Shown: in pieces, positions 17,293 to 24,900 of the stretch | Numbering within the stretch: the first letter of the stretch is position 1 | How the letters are laid out: each line of letters opens with the position of its first letter | Source: Chitinophaga horti | GTDB lineage: Bacteria; Bacteroidota; Bacteroidia; Chitinophagales; Chitinophagaceae | Direction: 5' to 3' | DNA length: 64,000 bases | NCBI RefSeq assembly: GCF_022867795.2 | Contig: NZ_CP107006.1 | Span: 2,542,001-2,606,000 of the forward strand | Position numbers and translations under genes: made by a program | Notes under the pieces: model-generated | What the model saw: the letters and a program-made list of their open reading frames with translations, nothing else | Told to the model about the DNA's origin: nothing | Databases searched by the model: none

Positions 17293-17320
17293 GCAGTTAT
17301 CCCATTTTAAAAATAACTGC
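17293..17320 (+). promoter_or_regulatory. Inverted repeat 2 bp upstream of the AraC start codon
   Basis: GCAGTTAT (17293-17300) and its perfect inverse ATAACTGC (17313-17320) are separated by 12 AT-rich bases and end two bases before the ATG at 17323. As RNA it would form a hairpin covering the ribosome entry region; as DNA it could be a palindromic binding site. Which of these holds is not shown by sequence. Confidence 0.5.
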
Positions 17321-17322
17321 CC

Positions 17323-18324
17323 ATGATTTTTGAGTTCCCCATTGCCGTGCACCCCGATGTACGTGAATATTCCAGGAGTTGCCCACATGGCTTTTCCAGC
17401 ATGATCGATCATGCCCCGATTTCCGAAAGCGTATGCGCTGCCGGACGCCTGTTGCAACAAACTGAAAACGCTATTTATACAGCGCTCAGCCAACACCGGT
17501 TCGAGCTCGGCTTGTCATCTCCTTTAGTGGTAAGGTGCCCTGCCCCTGTTATCGTGCTATTCTACATCGTTAGAGGAGAGGCACAGGTATCGCAGGAGCA
17601 GCTGGGTAGTTTGCTTATGAAGGAGGGCACCTATTGCCTCTACTTCGTACCGAAGGGCGAGCACCAGTTGCAGGTAGAGGCCAGCCATTTTACCGCCGTA
17701 AAGGTGGAGGTAGATCTGAAGATGGTCGAAGTACTGGCCAGGCATCAACCCTATTTCCGAAAGCTATTGATGCACGCGAATCGTACACCCGATAGCGGAT
17801 GGAGGCTTCCTGCCTTCGAAACGCCCCCCGGGGCGCGGCAACTGTTGACTGATATTGCCCAATGTATAAAAGAGAAAGATAAGCGGGCCATGTTTATGCA
17901 TGAATGTGTGGCCAGGCTGCTGGCGGCGTCGCTGTATGACATCAGGCGTACACAGGCTAACAAACGTCAACGATATAATTATACAGAACACGAAATTGCT
18001 GCCGTAAAAATGATAGAATCTATACTTGCTGACGACAAACATCGAAACATCCCCTTGTCTAAACTGATTAAAAAATTCGGCATCGGGGCCAACAAAGCCA
18101 GGGAGCTGTTCTTTTTGCAATTTGGCCGGGATATGCGCACCCACAGAACGGAAAAGATAGCTAAGGAAATATGCGAGCGCTTACTGAATACAGACCATTC
18201 GGTGGAGCAAATTGCTATCGATATGGAGTTTAAGGAACCCTCGATTATGAGAAGGCTCTTTAAAAAGAAATGGGGTTATACACCGTCGGCTTACCGGAGA
18301 ATTTTTGGCCGGCGCAACCAATAG
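17323..18324 (+). CDS. AraC/XylS-family transcriptional regulator of the accessory region
   Basis: A 333-aa regulator. The N-terminal 200 residues are an unassigned sensing part with a cupin-like stretch (PAPVIVLFYIVRGEAQVS, EGTYCLYFVPKGEHQLQV). The C-terminal 100 residues are a double helix-turn-helix of the AraC type (SKLIKKFGIGANKARELFFLQFG; then HSVEQIAIDMEFKEPSIMRRLFKKKWGYTPSAYRR). It is the only plus-strand gene within a block of minus-strand paralogs and sits next to one of the three 21-bp-spaced repeat elements, so it is the best candidate for the regulator that binds them. That link is inference. Its ligand is unknown. Confidence 0.88.
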   Translation: MIFEFPIAVHPDVREYSRSCPHGFSSMIDHAPISESVCAAGRLLQQTENAIYTALSQHRFELGLSSPLVVRCPAPVIVLFYIVRGEAQVSQEQLGSLLMKEGTYCLYFVPKGEHQLQVEASHFTAVKVEVDLKMVEVLARHQPYFRKLLMHANRTPDSGWRLPAFETPPGARQLLTDIAQCIKEKDKRAMFMHECVARLLAASLYDIRRTQANKRQRYNYTEHEIAAVKMIESILADDKHRNIPLSKLIKKFGIGANKARELFFLQFGRDMRTHRTEKIAKEICERLLNTDHSVEQIAIDMEFKEPSIMRRLFKKKWGYTPSAYRRIFGRRNQ

Positions 18325-18331
18325 CGCCGGC
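18308..18331. other. GC-rich stem-loop between convergent AraC and P2 genes
   Basis: GCCGGCGC (18308-18315) and GCGCCGGC (18324-18331) form a perfect 8-bp stem with an 8-nt loop that includes part of the AraC stop codon. Neither side has a T run, so it is not a standard rho-independent terminator, but its place between convergent genes suggests it limits readthrough. Confidence 0.4.
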
Positions 18332-18342
18332 TCAAACAGCTG

Positions 18343-18879
18343 TTACACTACAAATTCCCTGACGGTGATGTTGCCGGGCATATCGGCGGCTGTCACTTCT
18401 ATGCGTCCGCCTCTGGCCCCGGGGTTCCTTTCCGTGGCCGTATATACCCATATCGGGCTCTCTCCTTCTATGATGGCCGGTCCACCTTCAATTAATTCGC
18501 CCTTTGCGTTATAGATACAAACACTCACCGCGGTTACCATCGTATCATCTTCCACCAGCATGCCAATCCGATCGCCCACCTCTCCCCTGTACCGCTTCAG
18601 CCTGGCCTTGCGAATGACGGGTACGTTGAAGAAATCGGAGATCGCGCGGGCATAAGGGCTACGCCGCCCCCGGCACAGCGAACTATAAATGGACTTGAAA
18701 TTGAAGTTGGCGATCACATTTTTCGCATACGCCACCGCCTTCGCCAAGGTGCGTGTTACCTTGCCCTTGTAATCGATTACCGGGAGCACACATTCGAGCG
18801 GCAGTTCGCATACCAGCATTTTGCCTTCCCGGCCGCGGTATACACATTTGGTGCTGTGGTTACGTAGAGGGTTATTCAT
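18343..18879 (-). CDS. Paralog P2 of the unrecognised ~180-aa family
   Basis: Not recognised. A 178-aa relative of P1, P3 and P4. The shared parts are KAVAYAKNVIANFNFKSIY, the ARAISDFFNVPVI stretch, VTAVSVCIYNAKGELIEGG and the end RIEVTAADMPGNITVREFVV. The N-terminal 30 residues differ from P1/P4, carrying three cysteines. Its ATG overlaps the stop of P3 by 4 bp (ATGA), so P4-P3-P2 form one operon under the element at 20098. No signal peptide is present. Confidence 0.8.
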   Translation of the reverse strand: MNNPLRNHSTKCVYRGREGKMLVCELPLECVLPVIDYKGKVTRTLAKAVAYAKNVIANFNFKSIYSSLCRGRRSPYARAISDFFNVPVIRKARLKRYRGEVGDRIGMLVEDDTMVTAVSVCIYNAKGELIEGGPAIIEGESPIWVYTATERNPGARGGRIEVTAADMPGNITVREFVV

Positions 18880-19445
18880 ATCAGTCCGATTTTAAAAGTG
18901 GCCAATGTATAGTTATGCGTCATGTCGGCCGCCAGCACTTCTACGCGGGAGCCCAGGAATGCCGTGTTGCGACGTTTAGTCGTGTAGATGAAAAAACGGG
19001 AATCGTCCTGCAGCAGCGCCTCCCCTTTTTCGACCAGCTTGTCCTTGGCATTGTAGATACTTACCTGGACGAACCGCACGATAAAATCGTCCTGTACATC
19101 GAGCAACAGGTGCTCACCCGGCACACCGGTGTAGTCGCCATCTACGCTTAATACATCAGGCGGTACATTGTAGTCGGATACAATGCGGTCGTACGTATTG
19201 GAACCAGGGCGCACCGCCAGGTCGTACAACGCCTTCAGCTCCTTTAATTCCGGCCTGAATACCTGTTTAGCGTAAGCGGCAGCTGTGAGATAGCGCCTGT
19301 TGAGCCAGCGTTTGCCTTTTCTTTCGATCACTTCCTGCCCACGTTGGCTGAAGTCGAGTACCTGTAAGCCACATTCGGGATTGCGGTACAATACCCTACC
19401 AGACACCACGTGGCTGGAGATGAAACTTGAAACAGTCATTGTCAT
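18876..19445 (-). CDS. Paralog P3 of the unrecognised ~180-aa family
   Basis: Not recognised. A relative of P1, P2 and P4 of about 190 aa. I use the ATG at 19445 (MTMTVSSFISSHVVSGRVLYR); 19439 is equally possible, while the longer frame to 19556 lies inside P4 and has no family similarity. Shared parts are TAAAYAKQVFRPELKELKALY, YDRIVSDYNVPP, VRFVQVSIYNAKDKLVEKGEA and the final SRVEVLAADMTHN. It is the middle gene of the P4-P3-P2 operon. Confidence 0.78.
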   Translation of the reverse strand: MTMTVSSFISSHVVSGRVLYRNPECGLQVLDFSQRGQEVIERKGKRWLNRRYLTAAAYAKQVFRPELKELKALYDLAVRPGSNTYDRIVSDYNVPPDVLSVDGDYTGVPGEHLLLDVQDDFIVRFVQVSIYNAKDKLVEKGEALLQDDSRFFIYTTKRRNTAFLGSRVEVLAADMTHNYTLATFKIGLI

Positions 19446-20049
19446 AAGATATGTTTTTGAGGTGAAGAATTTCGTTGGAATCATGGGGGGCCGCATAGTC
19501 AACGAATTCGCCTTCCAGCGCCAGTTCCTGCACTGTTTCGTTGCCGGGAAGATCATTCGCCGTCACCACCAGGCGGCAGCCTCTTAAATCGCGCCTTTCT
19601 GGGTTGTAGCACCAGGATTTTTCATCGTCCTGCGTGGCCACACCGGTTTCTATCAGCTTGCCATTGGAGTTGTATATGCTGACTTTCACCGCTGCTACTT
19701 TCACATTATCCGTTGCCGTGATGATGATACCGGCATCATTCAGCTCAATGTCGTGGATCACCGGCGCCTGCAGGAAGTCCGCTATCGCCAGGTTGTGCAC
19801 ATTGAGGGCACCACGGCGTTTTGCTTTATACATTTCGTTTAGAATAACCGATTTACGCACCTTCGCGGACCATTGTGCGCCATTGCGGAAATTTGCTTTC
19901 GTACGCTCCTGCGCATCCGTACCACGGCCGGGACGTTTACGCGGCGCCTTGGCGATAATAAGCGCGCCGTAACGTACGTAAAGCACCACCTGCCGGCCGA
20001 ACTGGCCGCGGGCACCGGTGGATATGGCGTTGTAAGAATGCTGGATCAT
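19396..20049 (-). CDS. Paralog P4 of the unrecognised ~180-aa family, possible 3' frame error
   Basis: Not recognised. The N-terminus (IQHSYNAISTGARGQFGRQVVLY) is nearly that of P1, followed by a Lys/Arg-rich stretch and the family's YNSNGKLIETGVA and RLVVTANDLPGNETVQEL. As written it runs 217 aa, about 35 residues past the family end, and overlaps P3. One extra base in the six-G run (plus strand) at 19485-19490 would place a stop right after DYAAPP and remove the overlap. It is the first gene of a three-gene operon with the repeat element 49 bp upstream. Confidence 0.78.
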   Translation of the reverse strand: MIQHSYNAISTGARGQFGRQVVLYVRYGALIIAKAPRKRPGRGTDAQERTKANFRNGAQWSAKVRKSVILNEMYKAKRRGALNVHNLAIADFLQAPVIHDIELNDAGIIITATDNVKVAAVKVSIYNSNGKLIETGVATQDDEKSWCYNPERRDLRGCRLVVTANDLPGNETVQELALEGEFVDYAAPHDSNEILHLKNISYDNDCFKFHLQPRGVW

Positions 20050-20097
20050 GGTTTTTTCTTTTTTGCAAATATGCGGCAGCCGAAGCCGGATGCAAGA

Positions 20098-20133
20098 GAC
20101 ACTTTCGGGCAGAAAAGAGACAGTTTCGGGTAA
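20098..20133 (-). promoter_or_regulatory. Two-half-site operator-like element upstream of the P4-P3-P2 operon
   Basis: GACACTTTCGGGCA then GACAGTTTCGGGTA; half-sites at 20103-20111 and 20124-20132, 21 bp apart, 49 bp upstream of the P4 start. It matches the element at 16179 in 34 of 36 bases by eye. The last half-site has one change (GTA for GCA). Confidence 0.75.
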
Positions 20134-20286
20134 GGTTTCTAATCGGATGGTTGCGTGACGGTTGGGTGTGGGTTGCGTGTTGGTTTTATTTGGTGGATTT
20201 GTAGCCGTTTGCTACATTCGTCCTCTCCATTTTAGCTCGCAACCCGACATTGTTACGATCAACCTCACCTTTTCAATCTTTTATTT

Positions 20287-20463
20287 ATGGCAGATAATCT
20301 CAAGAACACTGGTAAACAGGATGATATTCGTATTAATGTAAACCAGTCATGGGAACTACGCGACTGGTGTCAGAAATTGGGCGTAACGCCCGAGCAGCTG
20401 AAAGATGCGGTGAGGGCGGTTGGGCCGGTGGTAAAGGATGTGAGGGCGTATCTTAAGCGATAG
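20287..20463 (+). CDS. DUF3606-type small protein (58 aa)
   Basis: ATG at 20287, TAG at 20461; the product has the DUF3606 pattern: DIRINVNQSWELRDWCQKLG, then VTPEQLKDAVRAVGP and VKDVRAYLKR. These tiny proteins are common in Bacteroidota and Proteobacteria and have no established function; the fold is probably a small helical bundle. The gene lies 154 bp downstream of the repeat element at 20098 in divergent orientation to P4, so it may share that regulation. An inverted repeat TGTAGC/GCTACA (20200-20216) is in its upstream region. Confidence 0.8.
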   Translation: MADNLKNTGKQDDIRINVNQSWELRDWCQKLGVTPEQLKDAVRAVGPVVKDVRAYLKR

Positions 20464-20524
20464 AAATTTTTTTTCTTTAGGGGAAATGATGACTGGGTTG
20501 TCTTGCCTGGTTTGAATTGCATGG

Positions 20525-20550
20525 AATCTATATCCTGGCGGGTATAGATT
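20525..20550. other. Stem-loop between the DUF3606 and XRE genes
   Basis: AATCTATA (20525-20532) and TATAGATT (20543-20550) are a perfect inverted repeat, with two further CC/GG pairs inside. It lies between convergent genes but lacks a T run on either side. It may be a weak terminator or a transcript-stabilising hairpin. Confidence 0.35.
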
Positions 20551-20589
20551 TATTTAGGTTGTTAGGGCCGGGTAGTCTTGCCTGGCTGA

Positions 20590-20826
20590 TTATTTTTTGA
20601 AGTCAATGTTTACGAGGTCGGCCACTTTGACTTCCAGGGCAACCGCTAGTCTATACAGTGTCGTGAACGTTGGGTTTATCTGCCCGCTTTCAATTTTACT
20701 AATGATGCCTTGATCGATACCCGTGCGATCGGCAATTACCCTTTGTGTTACTTTCCTGAGCTTTCGGTGAGATCGGATACTCTCTCCCAAGGGTATCAAA
20801 ATAAGCAAGTCATCCTCCTGAATCAT
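20590..20826 (-). CDS. XRE-family helix-turn-helix regulator (78 aa)
   Basis: A 78-aa DNA-binding protein consisting of one XRE/Cro-type HTH domain: LGESIRSHRKLRKVTQRVIADRTG, IDQGIISKIESGQINPTFTTLYRLAVALEVKVADLV. It is divergent from the frameshifted gene at 20926 with a 99-bp AT-rich gap between, so it may control that gene and itself. Small XRE proteins like this are often antitoxins or control proteins of mobile elements; no toxin is evident here. Confidence 0.87.
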   Translation of the reverse strand: MIQEDDLLILIPLGESIRSHRKLRKVTQRVIADRTGIDQGIISKIESGQINPTFTTLYRLAVALEVKVADLVNIDFKK

Positions 20827-20925
20827 TTAGTTGAATTTGATAGATAAATGAATATAATTTTATGGTAAATAAATCATAATTAGTTAGAAATTCAGTATAT
20901 TCGTTTATACAAATAACATATTACT

Positions 20926-21173
20926 ATGCCGACATTTGTTAACCACGAAGCCAATTATGAAAACCAGACAGCGAATATCATGGACTCCTTGACTCGTATC
21001 AAACTCCTGAAGATGCCAAACGCAAACTTTGGGAATTGTTGATCGCAGCTATGGGCAGTAGGCATGCGGATATGTGGAGCGGGGACGAACGGGCTGACAT
21101 GCTTTTTTTCGTTGAACAATGTAATAATGTGTTTGATGCTGTTTATGTCTTTAAACGGCAATGTGAGGGGTGA
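20926..21173 (+). pseudogene. Small gene of unknown family (~82 aa), frameshifted near its start
   Basis: The ATG at 20926 opens MPTFVNHEANYE, but the long coding-like frame follows in the -1 frame: KPDSEYHGLLDSYQTPEDAKR, then KLWELLIAAMGSRHADMW and DERADMLFFVEQCNNVFDAVY to the TGA at 21171. That frame has a stop immediately upstream and no good start of its own. One extra A in the AAAA run at 20960-20963 would join both parts. The protein is not recognised; a lone HTH-like helix pair is possible. It is divergent from the XRE gene. Confidence 0.6.
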
Positions 21174-21342
21174 AATTAGTGAAATTAAAGTGAATGGTGA
21201 ATTTGGATAAGGAAATCGCTTGTTGGTAACAAAAGTAATGGATTGGTTTTAAATTACCAATACCTATTTGTTTTGCATAGCATCAATAAGTAACTTAAAT
21301 TTGTTAACCCCTGCATTTACAGGGCATTTAAAGCACTTTTTT

Positions 21343-21678
21343 ATGACTTTTGGCGAACGGATTGCCCTGCAACGTAAGCAGCTTAAACTATCTCAGGACG
21401 ACCTGGCTAAAAAGGTCGGCACTTCCGCCCCCATCATCGGCAGGTACGAGCGCGGTGAGATTAAACCATCTATTGAGATAGCAAAAAAAATTGCTGACGA
21501 ACTGGAGGTAACAATAGATTACCTGATGGGAGGAGCAGCTAACATGGTGCTGGATAAAAAGCTGCTTAAAAGAATGGAGGATATTGAGGCCCTACCGCCG
21601 GATGAGAAGGAGAAGATTTATTACTTCATTGACATGGCCATCACTTATAACAAAACTAAAAAAGCATATTCCAGATAA
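21343..21678 (+). CDS. XRE-family helix-turn-helix regulator (111 aa)
   Basis: I use the ATG at 21343 (MTFGERIALQRKQLKLSQ), since 25 residues upstream have no family similarity. Residues 1-65 are an XRE HTH (LSQDDLAKKVGTSAPIIGRYERGEIKPSIEIAKKIADELEV, followed by TIDYLMGG). The C-terminal 45 residues are a charged helix (KKLLKRMEDIEALPPDEKEK) of the kind found in many small phage-like repressors. A bidirectional terminator follows at once. It is the last gene of the small-regulator cluster before the RHS block. Confidence 0.87.
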   Translation: MTFGERIALQRKQLKLSQDDLAKKVGTSAPIIGRYERGEIKPSIEIAKKIADELEVTIDYLMGGAANMVLDKKLLKRMEDIEALPPDEKEKIYYFIDMAITYNKTKKAYSR

Positions 21679-21680
21679 AA

Positions 21681-21711
21681 GCAAAAACCGCGCAGACTGG
21701 GCGGTTTTTGC
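21681..21711. terminator. Bidirectional rho-independent terminator
   Basis: An 11-bp perfect stem (21681-21691 with 21701-21711, loop of 9 nt) with A-run and T-run built into the arms, so it can act in both directions. It lies between the convergent XRE gene and the small gene that ends the RHS block. Confidence 0.9.
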
Positions 21712-21726
21712 TTTATTATATGCTAT

Positions 21727-21981
21727 CTACATAAAGTTTACTTGCTGACCCTGGTAAAAGGCTGAAAATTTATGCGTCTCTGCCCAGATAACAATACTCG
21801 GAGAGCCATCAACATCAAACTTATACTCGACATTTACCCAGTCACTACCTACCCCTGCGTCTTTCTCATAGGGTAAAATCCTTAAGATCTCTCCAGGTGG
21901 TAAAGCAAAGATATCTCCTACAGGCTCAAAAACAACGAGAATATTCCTATTAAAGCCATTGGTTATTTTTAATCCTTCCAT
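21727..21981 (-). CDS. Small protein downstream of RHS gene; candidate immunity protein (84 aa)
   Basis: Not recognised. An 84-aa protein without signal peptide (VVFEPVGDIFALPPGEILRIL, DWVNVEYKFDVDGSPSIVIW), predicted to be mostly beta-strand. It begins 7 bp after the RHS stop and is followed by a terminator. Small genes in this position next to polymorphic RHS toxins usually encode their immunity protein; here that is inferred from position and from the shared AT-rich base composition with the RHS C-terminal end. It is the last gene of the long minus-strand block. Confidence 0.65.
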   Translation of the reverse strand: MEGLKITNGFNRNILVVFEPVGDIFALPPGEILRILPYEKDAGVGSDWVNVEYKFDVDGSPSIVIWAETHKFSAFYQGQQVNFM

Positions 21982-21988
21982 TCTTTTG

Positions 21989-24900
21989 CTAATTAAATAA
22001 AGTTAAAATTTCGCTCAATTGCTGATAACGTATATAAGCACTAGGATTATTGGAGCTATACTGGGCCACCTGATAATATGCCTTCGCTAAAGCCTCTAAA
22101 GCACTTTTTGTTATACCCGCATCTTTTAATGATTGCACCGTAAAATCAGCAGCAGTTTTAGTGTTAACACCACTACCCCAACCAAAAAATTTTCCCGCAG
22201 CTGCATTTGTCATATTTAACGCCTTAATGCTTGCATTAACATTTGCCGCGGCAATCATTGTGGAATTACTTGTACCTGCAGTCCAAACTACAGTTCCGGT
22301 TAACGCTCTGGTCACACCAGCGGCTCCCATACCTTGTAACCCCCCGCCGGCCACAGTTGTTACAACAGGGGCAAAGTAATTATTAATAAACTTAAATGAC
22401 CGCTCCTGGCTTCTAACCCCATCTTGAAAAGCATTCCAACTTCCTTTATAGTAATTATACCCTCTTGCTTTCAAAACCATTTCGGCAGGAAAACCGCCTA
22501 TTAAGCCCGGACTAACTGTTACTCCAGATAAAGTCACTGCACCCTGAGTTATTGTTCCATCGGAGTTATAATGATTGATATACCCACTCGATTCATCAAT
22601 TCCGTATCCTTCTTGCCCTAAGTACGTTCCACTAATACCCTGATCTGTTAAATCTTTCTGACTATTGACTGTAGGACTAAAAACTGTAGCTCCAGTAGAA
22701 TCTCCATACCAACCTTCGGAAAGGCCTAAATTATCAATAAAGCTAATTGGATTATTATAGCCATATCTAAACGGCGTAAGACTTTCTGCAAACTCAGCTA
22801 ACGGGTCAATCACGTGCCACCTCCCAATTTGTGGGTCCATCATCCTTGCCCCGTAATCATACCATCCTAATCCCCCGGTCGAAAATTCTTTGCTTTGCAA
22901 CTCTTTCCCATTATACAAATACCTATTCTCCAACGGCCCAAGCGCCTTAGTCGATATCCCACTCATCGTCAACCCAAACGGATAATAATGCGTTTCCTCC
23001 AACACCGGACCACTGGCCATCATTACCACCACGTCATCGAAATAAACGTCCTGCGGGGCTTCGTTACTGGCGTAAACATACAAAAATCCACTTTCCTTTA
23101 TCACCATTTTATCGTGTGCCAGCACCTGCACTTCGTCGGGTGTTTCCTTTACTTGTTTGGTACCACTATTCTCTTCCACGAGCTTGAACTGATCGTTGAA
23201 CAGCACATAATTCAGGTAGGCTTTGGGCCGGGTTAGTGACTTTCGGGATTCAGCATCTTTATCTTTCAGTCGCTGGTATTGACCATCGTAAAACTGGCCG
23301 CTGAAAGGTGATCTTCCCTCCGCTCCTGTTCCGCCGGCGTGTTCGCCCGTGCTTCCCGGAGCGCCGGCAAAGGCACTTAACAATGCGGCGGCCATGTCGC
23401 GGCCTGTTACTTGTTTACCGGGATCTTTCGGCGCCATTGATTTATAAAAAGCCCTGGCACCCAGTGATATGGTGTCGCCAGGCATTACTTTCAACACGAG
23501 CGATGGCCCGATACGGCGTGCGGGATCTTTGCCATTCAGCCTGGATACGAACGTGCTCTTTTGCTCGCCGTAGCCTACCGGGGCAGCGTTTCGTGTGGCA
23601 TCGATATTGGAGAATAATGCATTCTCTAACGGGGCCGCGGCGGTTTCCATAGTGGCCAGGTAAAGTCCCTGGGTGGTGGCTTCCGTCAGCACCTGCCGGA
23701 CGCTGCCCAGGTGATCTTTCACAAAATAATCGTAGATAAAAGAACGGGTACCGCCGGTGTAATCTGCGCGGATGCGGCCTTCCTCATGGGACACCAGGCG
23801 AAGGGTATCGTTCTCGTATACCATACCGGAAATATAATCGGTGCGATGGTGACGCACTACACCGCCGGTACTATCCAGTACCAATTTTGCATGCTTAACG
23901 CCTGCCGCGTCGTATACGTATTTTATCACACCTTTTCCGTCCATTGCCACCTTGTCCGGAAGGTTCAGATGGTTATAGAGGATGTCCGAGATTCCCTTAT
24001 TACCATCCCCGATCATGTTGCCGCTGCTGTCGTAAGCATAATCATTCAAACCACCGGTTATGAGCTCTTTGAAATCACCCAAGGTGGACGTAGCGTTATT
24101 GAATGCATCTTTCACACCGGCCAGCTTATTGCCGCCGCCGATATAGGTATATCTGAGGTCGTCTATCTGCGAACTGGCTCCGCCGCTATACCCCCACTGC
24201 TGCATCCGGAGGATGTTGCCATTGGCGTCGTAGGCGGAGTCGTGGTGAAGACCATCACCCATTTTTATGTCGTAGTTGATATTGGCAGACTTATTCCAGG
24301 CACCGCCGGTCAGCTGATTAAATTCGGCGCTCATCAAACGGTTGCTGCGATCATAGGTGAAGCCATAGGCACGGCGTTCTCCCCCTGCTCCTCTCCATTT
24401 TGTACCTGTGATATTACCATTGTACTGCACTGCTTCAAAACCGTAATTGTAATTTAATTCCTGGCCAAAAAAGTGAGTGCCGCTGCCATTCGCGTAATCT
24501 TTATTGATGCCCGTCAACCATCCACGGATGTTGTAATGGTAATCCAGCGACTCCAGAAAGCTCCCGGATGACTTCTTAAAGGTCTTTTTATTAAGCTGAC
24601 CTGCATTGTCGTACTCATTAGCGGCTATCTCTACAAGGGGACCAGTGTTTAATTTTTTGCGCATGCTGGCTACGCGGCCGGCATGATCGTAAGCATACAT
24701 CGTAAGCAGGGTATCCCTGGTGGCCACGGCACTGCGCGGGTTATGATGAAAAAGTTGCGAGCGTAATGGCCGGTTGCTAAAATCGTATAATGTCGTGAGC
24801 ACCTCGGTACCACTGGCGGCATTGTCTGCCAACACTTGTTTAATGCGGCCCTTGCTGTCATAATAGCTAGTTGTTACAAGCCATTGGTTACTTCCGTCCA

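Noticed and set aside
19446..19556. N-terminal extension of P3
   Set aside because: It lies inside P4 in another frame and is unlike the paralogs.
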